A stretch of 64,000 nt of DNA from Bog-756 sp963839925. Lineage in GTDB: Bacteria; Actinomycetota; Acidimicrobiia; Acidimicrobiales; RAAP-2. Positions within the stretch are counted from its first letter, which is position 1, and every line of letters begins with the position of its first letter. The notes under the pieces were generated by a model. That model was not told where the DNA came from. It saw only the letters and a program-made list of their open reading frames with translations, and ran no database searches. The position numbers and the translations under genes were made by a program. Positions 1-8,633 of the stretch are shown piece after piece. The DNA lies in NCBI GenBank assembly GCA_963839925.1, contig CAWIWV010000001.1, forward strand, positions 1,054,001 to 1,118,000, given 5' to 3'.

Positions 1-1
1 G

Positions 2-514
2 ATCCTGCTCGTTGCGGGCAACGAGACGACCCGGAACGCAATCTCCGGTGGGATGTGGGCGTTCACCCGGTTCCCCGACCAGTGGCAGCTGCTCCGCCAC
101 CAACCCGAGCATTTCGCCACCGTGCCCGACGAGATCTGCCGATACGTGTCACCCGTCATCAGCTTTGCCAGGACCGCAACCAGGGACACCGAGGTCGGCG
201 GCCAGAGGATCGCCGAGGGTGAGAAGGTCCTCATGCTCTACCAGTCGGCCAACCGGGACGAGGCAGTCTTCGAACAGCCGGACCTGCTCCGGGTGGATAG
301 AAATCCCAATCCCCATCTCGCCTTCGGTGTTGGGCCGCACGTCTGCATGGGCATCAACTTGGCCCGGCTGGAGATCCGGGTCCTCTTCGAGGAGTTGATC
401 CGGCGCTTCCCGGACATGACGGTGGCAGAAGGGACGAGTCCGGTGTACGAGGAACACGCCCTGGTCCACTCCATCGGGGCGCTACCGGTTCTCGACGGCA
501 GCCACACAGGCTGA
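2..514 (+). CDS. Cytochrome P450, C-terminal part (5' end outside window)
   Basis: This is the last 170 residues of a bacterial class-I P450 monooxygenase; the reading frame is already open at base 2. The first residues visible are the I-helix oxygen-binding stretch (AGNETTRN). The K-helix glutamate region follows, and the haem-ligand loop FGVGPHVCMG lies at about 300-350, with the cysteine that ligates iron. About 220-240 residues are missing upstream. Such CYPs hydroxylate hydrophobic substrates with electrons from a ferredoxin. The neighbouring thiolases, amidohydrolase and second P450 suggest a role in breaking down a steroid- or terpenoid-like compound. The family call is secure; the substrate is not known. 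Confidence 0.93.
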   Translation: MLLVAGNETTRNAISGGMWAFTRFPDQWQLLRHQPEHFATVPDEICRYVSPVISFARTATRDTEVGGQRIAEGEKVLMLYQSANRDEAVFEQPDLLRVDRNPNPHLAFGVGPHVCMGINLARLEIRVLFEELIRRFPDMTVAEGTSPVYEEHALVHSIGALPVLDGSHTG

Positions 515-525
515 AAGGATGCGCC

Positions 526-1221
526 CTAGCGGCGATCCCCCGGAGTGGAGGTCCCCAGAACGTTCTCGCAGAGTCCCCAGACCTGATCGGCGGTGATCGA
601 GGCAGAACGGCTGGATCCGAGGACGCGCGCCTCGACGACCGCGAGCAGCATGTGGTGCAGGAGGCGGGCGGTGGTCTCCACCTGAAGATCGGCTCGGAGC
701 CTTCCCGCGGTGGCGGCATTGTCGACGAGTTCGATGAACAAGCTGATCTGAGGTTCGAGGGCGACATCGAGATCGTCGGGTCGAAGTTCGGCGAGCCGGT
801 GCTGCTGGACGATGAGAGCCCTGGTAGCGGGTTCGGAGTTGTCGGTCAGTTTGAAGAGCGCGTGGATGAAGGCTTCGATCTTCTTGACCGGGTCCTGCTG
901 CGCGTTGCAACGTTTCCGGAGCCTCGGTTCCACCTCCGTCGACAGAAGGGTCTCGTGGATGGCAAGGAGAAGATCGTCCTTGCTCGCGAAGAACATGTAG
1001 AAGGTCCGGATGGACATGCCTGATCCGTCGACCACCTCCTGCACGGTGAAGCCGGTGTCGCCGGTCGTCTTGATGAGCTCGATCCCCGCCTGGACGAACC
1101 GGTCGGACCGATCGGCAGCCCGGACTCGGGCCGTGCGCAGGGACCGCTCGACGCTCTGACGCTTCCACGAAGGCAGTGCATCGAGATCGGATTCGTCGCC
1201 CTTCAGGTCGGTGTCGGTCAC
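526..1221 (-). CDS. TetR/AcrR family transcriptional regulator
   Basis: 231-residue TetR-type repressor. The N-terminal helix-turn-helix occupies roughly residues 45-90 (IKTTGDTGFTVQEVV...GMSIRTFYMFFASKDDLLLAI), and a helical ligand-binding domain follows. The GTG start at 1221 has an AGGAGG ribosome site 8 bases upstream. The gene is divergent from the amidohydrolase at 1359. Their shared 137-bp gap holds inverted and direct repeats that could be its operator. It probably controls the catabolic cluster to its right; the ligand is unknown. Confidence 0.9.
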   Translation of the reverse strand: MTDTDLKGDESDLDALPSWKRQSVERSLRTARVRAADRSDRFVQAGIELIKTTGDTGFTVQEVVDGSGMSIRTFYMFFASKDDLLLAIHETLLSTEVEPRLRKRCNAQQDPVKKIEAFIHALFKLTDNSEPATRALIVQQHRLAELRPDDLDVALEPQISLFIELVDNAATAGRLRADLQVETTARLLHHMLLAVVEARVLGSSRSASITADQVWGLCENVLGTSTPGDRR

Positions 1222-1292
1222 TCGGTCGGCCTCCTCTCTCTCACGTCGACCCCATCCAACTTGTCCGAGTCTCTCCTATCCCGGTGAAAAGT

Positions 1293-1337
1293 GTTATTCT
1301 CGCAGGAGAACAGTCTGATATCCATACCTGATATCCA
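1293..1337. promoter_or_regulatory. Putative operator: inverted repeat plus direct repeat between tetR and amidohydrolase
   Basis: TTCTC-GCAG-GAGAA forms a perfect 5-bp inverted repeat at 1297-1310. CTGATATCCA occurs twice, at 1315-1324 and 1328-1337. GAGAATA, read on the minus strand across 1295-1301, recurs upstream of the thiolase (2672-2678) and the SDR (7638-7644). The position between divergent genes fits TetR control; binding itself is inference. Confidence 0.4.
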
Positions 1338-1358
1338 GCAGACATGAGGTGGGGAGCC

Positions 1359-2624
1359 ATGGAGATCGAAGACGTCATCCTGGTGAGCGTCGACGACCAC
1401 GTCGTCGAGCCGGCGCACTTGTTCGAGCGCTGGGCTCCCAAAGCAGTGCAGGACCAAGCGCCCAAATACGTCGTCAAACCGGACGGGACCGAGGCTTGGC
1501 AGTTCCTCGGCGCGGAGATGCTCAACGTCGGTCTGAACGCGGTCGCGGGTCGCCCGCCGGACGAGTACGGGCTCGAGCCGACCTCCCGGGCGCAGATGCG
1601 TCCGGGCTGCTACGACATCGACGAACGGGTGAGGGACATGGACGCCAACGGCGTGCTCGGTTCGCTGTGCTTCGGCTCGATCACCGGCTTCACCGGTCAA
1701 CTCTTCGCTCGCCCGGAGGACAAGCGCCTCGGCTTCACCCTTCTGCAGGCCTACAACGACTGGCACATCGAGGAGTGGTGCGGAACCCATCCGGGCCGGT
1801 TCATTCCTCTGGCGACCGCGCCGATCTGGAATCCCGAGTGGATGGTCGAGGAGATGCACCGGGTCGCTGAGAAGGGTGTCCATGCGGTGACCTTCTCCGA
1901 AAACCCGGCCAAGCTCGGCTATCCGAGCTTCCATTCGGAGCACTGGGACCCGTTCTGGAAGGTCTGTTCGGACCTCGCCATCACCGTCTGTCTGCACATC
2001 GGATCGTCCAGCCAACTCGTGATCACCGCGCCCGACGCCCCCATCGACGTCACGATGATGCTGACTCCGATCAACATCGTGCAGGCCGCAGCCGACCTCG
2101 TGTTCTCGCCGGTGCTGCGCAAGTTCCCCAATCTCAAGTTCGCCCTCTCCGAAGGAGGGACCGGGTGGATTCCTTATTTTCTCGAACGGATCGACTACAC
2201 CTACCAGCGCCATCGCGCCTGGACCGGTCAGGACTTCGGTGACCAGCTCCCCAGCCAGGTCTTCAACGACAGGATCTACACCTGTTTCATCGACGACCAG
2301 TTCGGCATCGAGAGCCGGAGCCACCTCAACATCGACCACCTCACCTGGGAATGCGACTACCCCCATTCGGACTCCACCTGGCCGACGTCACCGGAGCAGC
2401 TGATGAAGTCGCTCGGGGAGTGCACCGACGAAGAGATCGACAAGATCACCCATGCCAACGCGATGCGGGCGTTTCACTACGACCCCTTCGCCCACGTTCC
2501 ACGTGGTGAGGCGACCGTCGGTGCGCTGCGGGCACGGGTGGCCGGTCGTGATGTGTCGCCCGTGTCCAAGGGGAAGCCTGCCGCTCGGGCGACCCGCGCT
2601 GCAGACTTGGGGGGCCGGAAGTAG
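1359..2624 (+). CDS. Amidohydrolase family (metal-dependent TIM-barrel hydrolase)
   Basis: 421-residue protein of the amidohydrolase-2 superfamily, cytosolic. The N-terminal SVDDHVVEP is the metal-site region of this family. A later HIG motif (HIGSSSQ) and the C-terminal ECDYPHSDSTWP, with its conserved aspartate, complete the usual metal-ligand set. Members hydrolyse or decarboxylate cyclic or acyl compounds. The start at 1359 is chosen because GAGGTGGGGA lies just upstream; an in-frame ATG at 1344 would overlap that site. In this setting it probably acts as a ring-opening or C-C hydrolase or decarboxylase in the catabolic pathway. The specific substrate cannot be read from the sequence. Confidence 0.88.
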   Translation: MEIEDVILVSVDDHVVEPAHLFERWAPKAVQDQAPKYVVKPDGTEAWQFLGAEMLNVGLNAVAGRPPDEYGLEPTSRAQMRPGCYDIDERVRDMDANGVLGSLCFGSITGFTGQLFARPEDKRLGFTLLQAYNDWHIEEWCGTHPGRFIPLATAPIWNPEWMVEEMHRVAEKGVHAVTFSENPAKLGYPSFHSEHWDPFWKVCSDLAITVCLHIGSSSQLVITAPDAPIDVTMMLTPINIVQAAADLVFSPVLRKFPNLKFALSEGGTGWIPYFLERIDYTYQRHRAWTGQDFGDQLPSQVFNDRIYTCFIDDQFGIESRSHLNIDHLTWECDYPHSDSTWPTSPEQLMKSLGECTDEEIDKITHANAMRAFHYDPFAHVPRGEATVGALRARVAGRDVSPVSKGKPAARATRAADLGGRK

Positions 2625-2663
2625 GCCGTCGGCCTCCCTCCGCAATCTTGACTTGCTTTTCAG

Positions 2664-2678
2664 GAGAAGAATATTCTC
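2664..2678. promoter_or_regulatory. Inverted repeat upstream of thiolase
   Basis: GAGAA-N5-TTCTC, with an internal perfect palindrome AGAATATTCT, lies in the 104-bp gap before the thiolase. It shares GAGAATAT with the site upstream of the SDR and GAGAATA with the tetR intergenic site. It is a candidate operator of the local TetR regulator. Confidence 0.35.
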
Positions 2679-2728
2679 GATGAACCCGGGCCTCCAGGCG
2701 TGAGTCCCGCCGACCCGAGGGGGAACCG

Positions 2729-3907
2729 ATGACCGACGCCGTGATCGTCTCCGCGTGCCGCACCGCGATCGGCACCGCGCTGAAGGGAAGTCTGGTCGAC
2801 GTCGACCCGCTCGACCTCGGAACCGAGGTGGTCGCGGCGGCACTCGCCCGCTCGGGGGTCCCTGCCGACGCAGTCGACGACGTGATTCTCGGCGAGACTC
2901 TCGCCGGTGGAGGGGACATCGCCCGCTATGCCGCCATCCAGGCAGGGTTGACCGATGTCGCGGGTGGTGCGGTCAATCGGCACTGCGCCTCCGGACTCGG
3001 TGCGTTGAACTCTGCGGCCGCCTCGGTCATGGCGGGCATGGAACAGGTGGTCATCGCCGGGGGCGTGCACTCGACCTCGTTGATGCCACAGAGCACCCGG
3101 CGGATCCCGGGGACCGACGAGGTCAAGGGGTGGATGTCGCCCAGCCATCCCGACTCCCCGGAAGCCCCCAACATGGACATGAGCATCACGGTGGGGTGGA
3201 ACGCGGCGGTCTCGGCGGGGGTGACACGCGAGGCCATGGACGCCTGGGCGTTGCACTCGCACGAGAAGGCAGTGGCCGCGATCGACGAGGGTCGCTTCGT
3301 CGAAGAGATCGTCCCGCTCAAGGTGACCCGTCGGGACGGAACGGTTGCCACCTTCGACACCGACGAGCATCCGCGCCGGAGCACCTCGATGGAGAAGCTC
3401 GCAGCACTTCCGCCCCTCCACCCGGAGATCGAAGGCTTCTCGATCACCGCCGGCAACGCGGCGGGGATCAACGACGCCGCCGCGGCGATGGTCGTGACAT
3501 CGGGTGACCTCGCCCGCTCCTCGGGACTCGAGCCGTTGGCGGTCATCCGGTCGTGGGCGAACGTCGGGGTGCCCCCGACGGAGACCGGTTTGGCCCCGAT
3601 CAAGAGCATTCCGCTCGCACTGAAGCGGGCCGGCCTCGATCTGGGAGACGTCAAGCTCTTCGAGATCAACGAAGCCTTCGCCTCGATGTGCGTGGCAACG
3701 ACCGCCCAGCTCGGCATCGACCCGAAGAAGGTGAACCCGAACGGGAGTGGTTGCAGCCTCGGCCATCCCATCGCGATGACCGGTGCTCGCATGGTGACGA
3801 CGCTCGTCTACGAGCTGAGCCGGCGGGGAGGTGGCATCGGGGTGGCGGCCATGTGCGCCGGGGGAGGCATGAGCACCGCGACGGTCATCGAAGTACCCGG
3901 TCGCTGA
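2729..3907 (+). CDS. Thiolase (acetyl-CoA C-acyltransferase)
   Basis: 392 residues, the normal length for a thiolase. The acylated cysteine lies in VNRHCASGLGALNSAA near residue 90. The catalytic His region is SGCSLGHPIAMTG, and the second catalytic cysteine is in the C-terminal MCAGGGMSTA. It cleaves 3-ketoacyl-CoA with CoA, or runs the reverse condensation, as the last step of a beta-oxidation round. GAGGGGGA precedes the ATG at 2729. The DUF35-thiolase fusion follows after 10 bp, so the two are almost certainly cotranscribed. Confidence 0.93.
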   Translation: MTDAVIVSACRTAIGTALKGSLVDVDPLDLGTEVVAAALARSGVPADAVDDVILGETLAGGGDIARYAAIQAGLTDVAGGAVNRHCASGLGALNSAAASVMAGMEQVVIAGGVHSTSLMPQSTRRIPGTDEVKGWMSPSHPDSPEAPNMDMSITVGWNAAVSAGVTREAMDAWALHSHEKAVAAIDEGRFVEEIVPLKVTRRDGTVATFDTDEHPRRSTSMEKLAALPPLHPEIEGFSITAGNAAGINDAAAAMVVTSGDLARSSGLEPLAVIRSWANVGVPPTETGLAPIKSIPLALKRAGLDLGDVKLFEINEAFASMCVATTAQLGIDPKKVNPNGSGCSLGHPIAMTGARMVTTLVYELSRRGGGIGVAAMCAGGGMSTATVIEVPGR

Positions 3908-3917
3908 GGGGCGGGCT

Positions 3918-5582
3918 GTGCCAGGTCCGGCAGTCGATCGGCCGCTGCCGGCGGTCACCCCGGAGAATGCCTTCTTCTGGCGCGCCGGTGCTGAGGGCGA
4001 GCTCCGGTTCCAGCGGTGTACCTCATGTGAACGACTGCGCTTCCCGATCGTCCCCGTCTGCCCGTACTGCCTGTCGTTCGAGTGGGAGCCCGCGGCCGTG
4101 TCGGGTCGGGCAACCGTGGTTGCGGTCACCGTCAACTACCAACAGTGGACGCCGGCGATGGACCCGCCGTATGCGATCGCGGTGGTCGCGATCGACGAGG
4201 ACCGGGACATCCGGCTGACCACCAACGTGGTGGGTGTCGAACCGGAGGACGTCCACCTCGGGATGCGGGTGTCCGTCTTCTTCGAAGAGCACGGTGACGT
4301 ATGGATTCCCCTGTTTGCACCGACCGGCGAGCCCGATGGCGATTGGTCGGTGGCCGGGCCGGCAACCCTCAAACCGACCACCGGTGCCGCTCGAGGCGGC
4401 GCGAGCAGTCGCTTCGAACACGACTGCGCGATCACCGGCATCGGGATGTCGGAGGTCGGGCGACGCTTGATGCGCGCGCCGTTGGCGTTGACCATCGAGG
4501 CGAGTCTGGCTGCCCTCGACGATGCCGGACTGACCTTCGACGACATCGATGGACTGGCCACCTATCCGGCAATCTCAGCTGTCGGGATGGGGGAGGGCGG
4601 CACGAGTGCTCTGATCGAGGCGCTCCGCCTCGAGCCGGTCTGGCACAACGGGGGAGGGGAGACACCGGGTCAGATCGGGGCGCTGATCTCGGCGATGCTC
4701 GCCGTGTCGTCGGGACTCTGTCGACACGTGCTGTGCTTTCGGACCGTCTGGGAGGCGACCTACGCACAGCTCATGCGCGAAGGGAAGATCCAGCTGGCAC
4801 ACGGTGGCCGCGCGTCGCAGATGATGGAGGGTCGGGCGCCCTACGGTGCGATGTCGGCCGCCAACTGGATCGCGATGACCGCCTCCCAACACTTCGCACG
4901 CTACGGCACGACGCGAGAACAGTTGGGAGCGATCGCCCTCAACGCGCGGGCGAACGCGGCTCGTAATCCTGCAGCGATCTACCGGGATCCCCTGACCATG
5001 GAGGACTACCTGAGCGCGAGATGGATCTCGACGCCGTTCGGCCTCTACGACTGCGACGTCCCCTGCGACGGCGCGGTGGCGGTCGTGATCTCCGCCCGTG
5101 ATGCGGCCGCCGACTGCAAGAAGCCCCCGGTCCTGGTGGACGCCGTCGGAACCGCCATCGCCGACCGTCTCTCGTGGGACCAGGGCACCCTCACCCATGA
5201 GCCGCAGGTCTTCGGTCCCGCCCAGCACCTCTGGCGCCGATCCTCGCTGACCCCGGCCGACGTCGACGTGGCTCAGCTCTATGACGGGTTCAGCTTCAAC
5301 TGTCTGAGCTGGCTCGAGGCACTCGGCTTTTGCGAGGTCGGGGAAGGCGGGCCATTCGTCGAAGGCGGGCAACGGATCGCCCTCGACGGCGAACTTCCAC
5401 TCAACACCTCGGGCGGGCAGCTCTCGGCAGGTCGGCTCCACGGGTTCGGTTTCATCCACGAGGCGATCACTCAGCTCCGCGGGGAGGCCGGAGATCGGCA
5501 GGTGGCTGGAGCAGAGGTCGCCGTGGTCTCCACCGGTGGCGGCACCCCCGGCGGGTGTGCGCTGTTCACCAAAGGAAGATAG
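3918..5582 (+). CDS. DUF35 (Zn-ribbon/OB-fold) fused to SCP2-type thiolase-like lipid-transfer protein
   Basis: 554 residues in two parts. Residues ~1-150 are a DUF35 module with a rubredoxin-like zinc ribbon (C34-x2-C37 and C48-x2-C51) followed by an OB-fold. Residues ~170-554 form a thiolase fold of the SCP2/lipid-transfer type. It lacks the normal thiolase nucleophile motif (HNGGGETPGQ lies there instead) but keeps C-terminal YDGFS and SGGQLSAGRLHGFGF. In actinobacterial steroid degradation, separate DUF35 and Ltp-type proteins form a complex that performs a retro-aldol side-chain cleavage. Here both are one chain, so a retro-aldolase or acyl-CoA lyase role is inferred. Start is GTG at 3918. 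Confidence 0.82.
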   Translation: MPGPAVDRPLPAVTPENAFFWRAGAEGELRFQRCTSCERLRFPIVPVCPYCLSFEWEPAAVSGRATVVAVTVNYQQWTPAMDPPYAIAVVAIDEDRDIRLTTNVVGVEPEDVHLGMRVSVFFEEHGDVWIPLFAPTGEPDGDWSVAGPATLKPTTGAARGGASSRFEHDCAITGIGMSEVGRRLMRAPLALTIEASLAALDDAGLTFDDIDGLATYPAISAVGMGEGGTSALIEALRLEPVWHNGGGETPGQIGALISAMLAVSSGLCRHVLCFRTVWEATYAQLMREGKIQLAHGGRASQMMEGRAPYGAMSAANWIAMTASQHFARYGTTREQLGAIALNARANAARNPAAIYRDPLTMEDYLSARWISTPFGLYDCDVPCDGAVAVVISARDAAADCKKPPVLVDAVGTAIADRLSWDQGTLTHEPQVFGPAQHLWRRSSLTPADVDVAQLYDGFSFNCLSWLEALGFCEVGEGGPFVEGGQRIALDGELPLNTSGGQLSAGRLHGFGFIHEAITQLRGEAGDRQVAGAEVAVVSTGGGTPGGCALFTKGR

Positions 5583-5595
5583 GACGGGGGACCTC

Positions 5596-6800
5596 ATGTC
5601 GAATGACCTGATCGACTTCGATCCGTTCTCGGATACCTTCTTCGACGACCCCTACGACACCTACGCGTCGCCTTCGGGACGAGGCACCGGTGTACTTCAA
5701 CGAGAAGTACGGCTTCTACGCCCTGTCCCGCTACGCGGACGTCGTCGCCGCACACGGGGATCCCCATCGACTGGTCAGCTCCTACGGCATCACGTTGGAG
5801 ATGCTCCAGCACAAACAGCCGATGGACACCAACATCATGATCATGATGGACCCGCCGCAGCACACCCGCCAACGGAGGTTGGTGAGTCAGGCCTTCAGCC
5901 GCAACGCGATCGGGAACCTCGAGCCGATGATCGCAGGTGTGATCAACGGCTTCTTGGATCGACTGGCCGGTCGCACCGACTTCGACGCGGTTGCCGAGTT
6001 CGCCGCGCTCGTTTCCGGTGGAGGTCATCTCCACCATTCTGGGGGTTCCCGAAGGCGAGCGGCAGCAGATCCGCCTCTGGGTGGACACCTTCTTGCATCG
6101 CGACGAGGGGAACCCCAACACCACCGAGGAGGGCATGGAGGCGATGCTGCTCACCGCCCAGTACTTCCTCGACCTGGCAAAAGCGAAGCGCGCTGCCCCG
6201 GACGGTCTGTTGATGTCCAAACTCATCGACGTCGTCCTCGAGGACGAGCACGGAAACCCGCAACACCTGAGCGACGAGGATGTCGCCTCGTTCGCGGTGC
6301 TCATCGCCGGTGCGGGGAGCGAGACGGTCACCAAGTTGGTCGGGAGCGGGGTGGTCCTCTTCGACGAACATCCCGAGCAGTGGGAGATGGTGGTGGCCGA
6401 TGCCTCAGCCGTGCAGCCTGCGGTGGAGGAGGTGCTCCGGATGTACCCGCCGTCCCAGTATCAGGGTCGCTTCGCTCTGGAGGAGTTCGAGGTCGGCAGC
6501 GGCACGATCCCGGCGGAGTCTCCGGTCATCCTGCTCACCGGAGCCGCCACCCGCGACCCGAGGGAGTACGAGCGTCCTGACCAGTTCGACATCAGCCGGA
6601 GCGGTCGGACGACGTTGGCCTTCGGCTATGGAGTCCACGGCTGCCTCGGTGCTTGGCTGGCCCGGCTCGAGAGCCGGCTCGCGTTCGAGGGGATCCGTGC
6701 CCGCTGGCCCCGCTACACCGTCGACCGCGACGGTCTCGAGCGGGTGAACATGGCGAACGTCGCCGGCTACTCCCGGGTGCCGGTGTCGGTGGGGTCCTGA
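5596..6800 (+). pseudogene. Cytochrome P450, two frameshifts as sequenced
   Basis: A complete P450 (~400 residues) can be read only by changing frame twice. The N-terminus (MSNDLIDFDPFSDTFFDDPYDTYA) runs from 5596. One surplus base near 5665-5668 separates it from RLRDEAPVYFNEKYG in the next frame. A second surplus base near 6011 separates VAEFAAL from FPVEVISTILGVPEG. After that the frame stays open to 6800, with I-helix AGAGSETV and haem loop FGYGVHGCLG. Removing one base at each point restores a family-typical sequence. The gene is therefore either a recent pseudogene or an intact gene with two sequencing errors. It lies 13 bp after the DUF35-thiolase. Confidence 0.85.
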
Positions 6801-6837
6801 GCGAGCGACCCCTGCGTCGAACGAACCCTGAGCTTGC

Positions 6838-7602
6838 CTAGCGCGGGGCGAACCGCTGGCCGGCGTCGAGGCGGATCGTCCCACCGTTCAACATCGGATT
6901 CTCGACGATCGCGACGACCAAGCGGCCATACTCCTCGGGCCGCCCCATCCGCTTGGGAAAGGCGGCATCCGCGGTGAGCTTGCCGGCGAACTCGTCCGGG
7001 AGGCCGGAGGTGATCCCGGTCAGGAACAGGCTGGGAGCGATGGCATCCACCCGGATCCCGTACGAGCCGAGATCTCGGGCCATGGTGAAGGTCATGCCGA
7101 CGATGCCCGCCTTCGCCGCTGCGTAGGCCACCTGCCCGATCTGCCCCTCGAACGCGGCGATCGAAGCGGTGTTGATGATCACCCCCCGTTCCTCGTCCTC
7201 AGGCTCGTTCTCGGCCATGACTGCAGCCTGGAGCCGGTTGAGATTGAAGGTGGCCACCAGGTTGAGGTCGATCACCTGTCGGAAATCGTCGAGGGGGTGG
7301 GGACCCGACTTGGACAAGGTCTTCTTTGCGATGCCGCCCCCCGCGGTATTGACCGCAATATCGAGGCCGCCGAGCGACTCGACCGCGCGCCCGAGGGCCG
7401 ACTCGGCACCTGCGAAGTCGGTGATGTCACAGGGATGAAAGGTGGTGCCGCCGCCGATTTCGGTGGCGACTTCTGCACCCCCCGATCCGGGAAGGTCGAG
7501 GATCGCGACGGTCGCGCCCTTCTGGTGGAGCAGCATCGCGCTCGCCTTGGCCATGCCGGAGGCTCCTCCCACCACCACGGCTCTCTTTCCGGCGATTTCC
7601 AT
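6838..7602 (-). CDS. Short-chain dehydrogenase/reductase (HSD10-like)
   Basis: 254-residue classical SDR. The nucleotide-binding turn VGGASGMAKA is near residues 11-20, followed by the NTAGG motif. The catalytic set is Ser in NTASIAAF, then YAAAK. The sequence resembles 3-hydroxyacyl-CoA or 17-beta-hydroxysteroid dehydrogenases of the type-10 group, which use NAD. It is convergent with the frameshifted P450 but has its own promoter region. A GAGAATATC element at 7638-7646 matches the proposed regulon motif. It probably oxidises a hydroxyl or hydroxyacyl-CoA intermediate of the same pathway. Confidence 0.87.
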   Translation of the reverse strand: MEIAGKRAVVVGGASGMAKASAMLLHQKGATVAILDLPGSGGAEVATEIGGGTTFHPCDITDFAGAESALGRAVESLGGLDIAVNTAGGGIAKKTLSKSGPHPLDDFRQVIDLNLVATFNLNRLQAAVMAENEPEDEERGVIINTASIAAFEGQIGQVAYAAAKAGIVGMTFTMARDLGSYGIRVDAIAPSLFLTGITSGLPDEFAGKLTADAAFPKRMGRPEEYGRLVVAIVENPMLNGGTIRLDAGQRFAPR

Positions 7603-7637
7603 CGTTCGTTCTCCTCGCAGCCTGCTTCAGGGCGGCT

Positions 7638-7646
7638 GAGAATATC
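7638..7646. promoter_or_regulatory. GAGAATATC element upstream of the SDR
   Basis: Third occurrence of the GAGAATA core found at 1295-1301 and 2672-2678, here about 36 bases upstream of the SDR start. The rest of the 147-bp gap 7603-7749 shows no gene and no clear terminator. Confidence 0.3.
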
Positions 7647-7749
7647 ACTATTGGTTGAGGAGACTGTTAGTTGCAGGCCCTCTTTAGAAGATTGTTAGAC
7701 GCAGGTGGAAACCGCCCGGTTGCCCTCCAGCTCAGCCGGCGGGCCGGTC

Positions 7750-8577
7750 TCAGCCGAACCGACCGTGGACGTAGTCGAGGGTCCTCGGGTCCGAAGGTGA
7801 GTCGAACATCGCCTCGGTGGGACCGTGCTCGATGATGTAACCGGGCGTCCCCTGCTCAGCAAGGAAGAAGGCGGTATAGGCAGATACCCGTTGGGCCTGC
7901 TGCATGTTGTGGGTCACGATAACGATCGTGACCTCGTCCTTCAGCTCCTCGATGGTCGTCTCGATCCTTCGGGTGGAGGTGGGGTCGAGGGCTGAGCACG
8001 GCTCGTCCATGAGCAGCACCCGCGGGCGGATCGCTAAGGCGCGAGCGATACAGAGGCGCTGTTGCTGGCCGCCGGAGAGCGCACCACCCGGCTGGCGGAG
8101 ACGGCTCTTCACCTCATTCCAGAGGCCGGCTTTGGACAGGCAGGTCTGGACGAGATCGTCCTTTGCGTCTGGGTCCTTTCGAGTGCCGGTGAGCTTGAGA
8201 CCGGCGAGCACGTTGTCGTAGATCGACATGGTCGGAAAGGGATTGGGCTTCTGGAACACCATGCCGATGTGGCGGCGTGCCTCGGTCAGCTTCCGGCTCG
8301 GGTCGTAGATGTCGACGCCGTCGAGTAGCACGTCGCCGGCCATCGCTGCCGCCGGGATCAGTTCGTGCATGCGGTTGAGAATGCGTAGGAACGTCGACTT
8401 GCCGCAGCCCGACGGTCCGATGAGTGCGGTCACCTGACGCGACTCCATATTGAGCGAGACCCGGTCGAGCACCTGGTGGTCCCCGAACCACGCGGAGATG
8501 TCCCGCGCCTCGAGTTGGGCGGGCTCGTAGACCTCGTCCGGCTGGGTGCGGAGCGACGTGGTGGATCTGAGCTGCAT
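7750..8577 (-). CDS. pstB: Phosphate-type ABC transporter ATP-binding protein PstB
   Basis: 275-residue ATPase of the Pst importer. The Walker A GPSGCGKST, the signature LSGGQQQRL and the Walker B VLLMDEPCSALDP are all intact. The PstB hallmark FQKPNPFP follows the Q-loop. It powers uptake by the PstC/PstA pair encoded upstream. The ATG at 8577 has AAGGA nine bases before it. An in-frame ATG at 8637 overlaps the stop of the sortase-like gene (ATGA) and would add 20 residues. It is the last gene of an eight-gene minus-strand operon, separated from its permeases by four surface-protein genes. No phoU is seen. Confidence 0.93.
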   Translation of the reverse strand: MQLRSTTSLRTQPDEVYEPAQLEARDISAWFGDHQVLDRVSLNMESRQVTALIGPSGCGKSTFLRILNRMHELIPAAAMAGDVLLDGVDIYDPSRKLTEARRHIGMVFQKPNPFPTMSIYDNVLAGLKLTGTRKDPDAKDDLVQTCLSKAGLWNEVKSRLRQPGGALSGGQQQRLCIARALAIRPRVLLMDEPCSALDPTSTRRIETTIEELKDEVTIVIVTHNMQQAQRVSAYTAFFLAEQGTPGYIIEHGPTEAMFDSPSDPRTLDYVHGRFG

Positions 8578-8633
8578 CTGTTCGGTTCCTTGATCGGTCG
8601 ACGGTTGGAACGGCCGGAGTGATCGAAGCTGTC

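Noticed and set aside
5596..6800. Programmed frameshifting in the P450
   Set aside because: No slippery heptamer or downstream structure is evident at either break, and P450s are not known to use recoding. An indel error or pseudogene is simpler.
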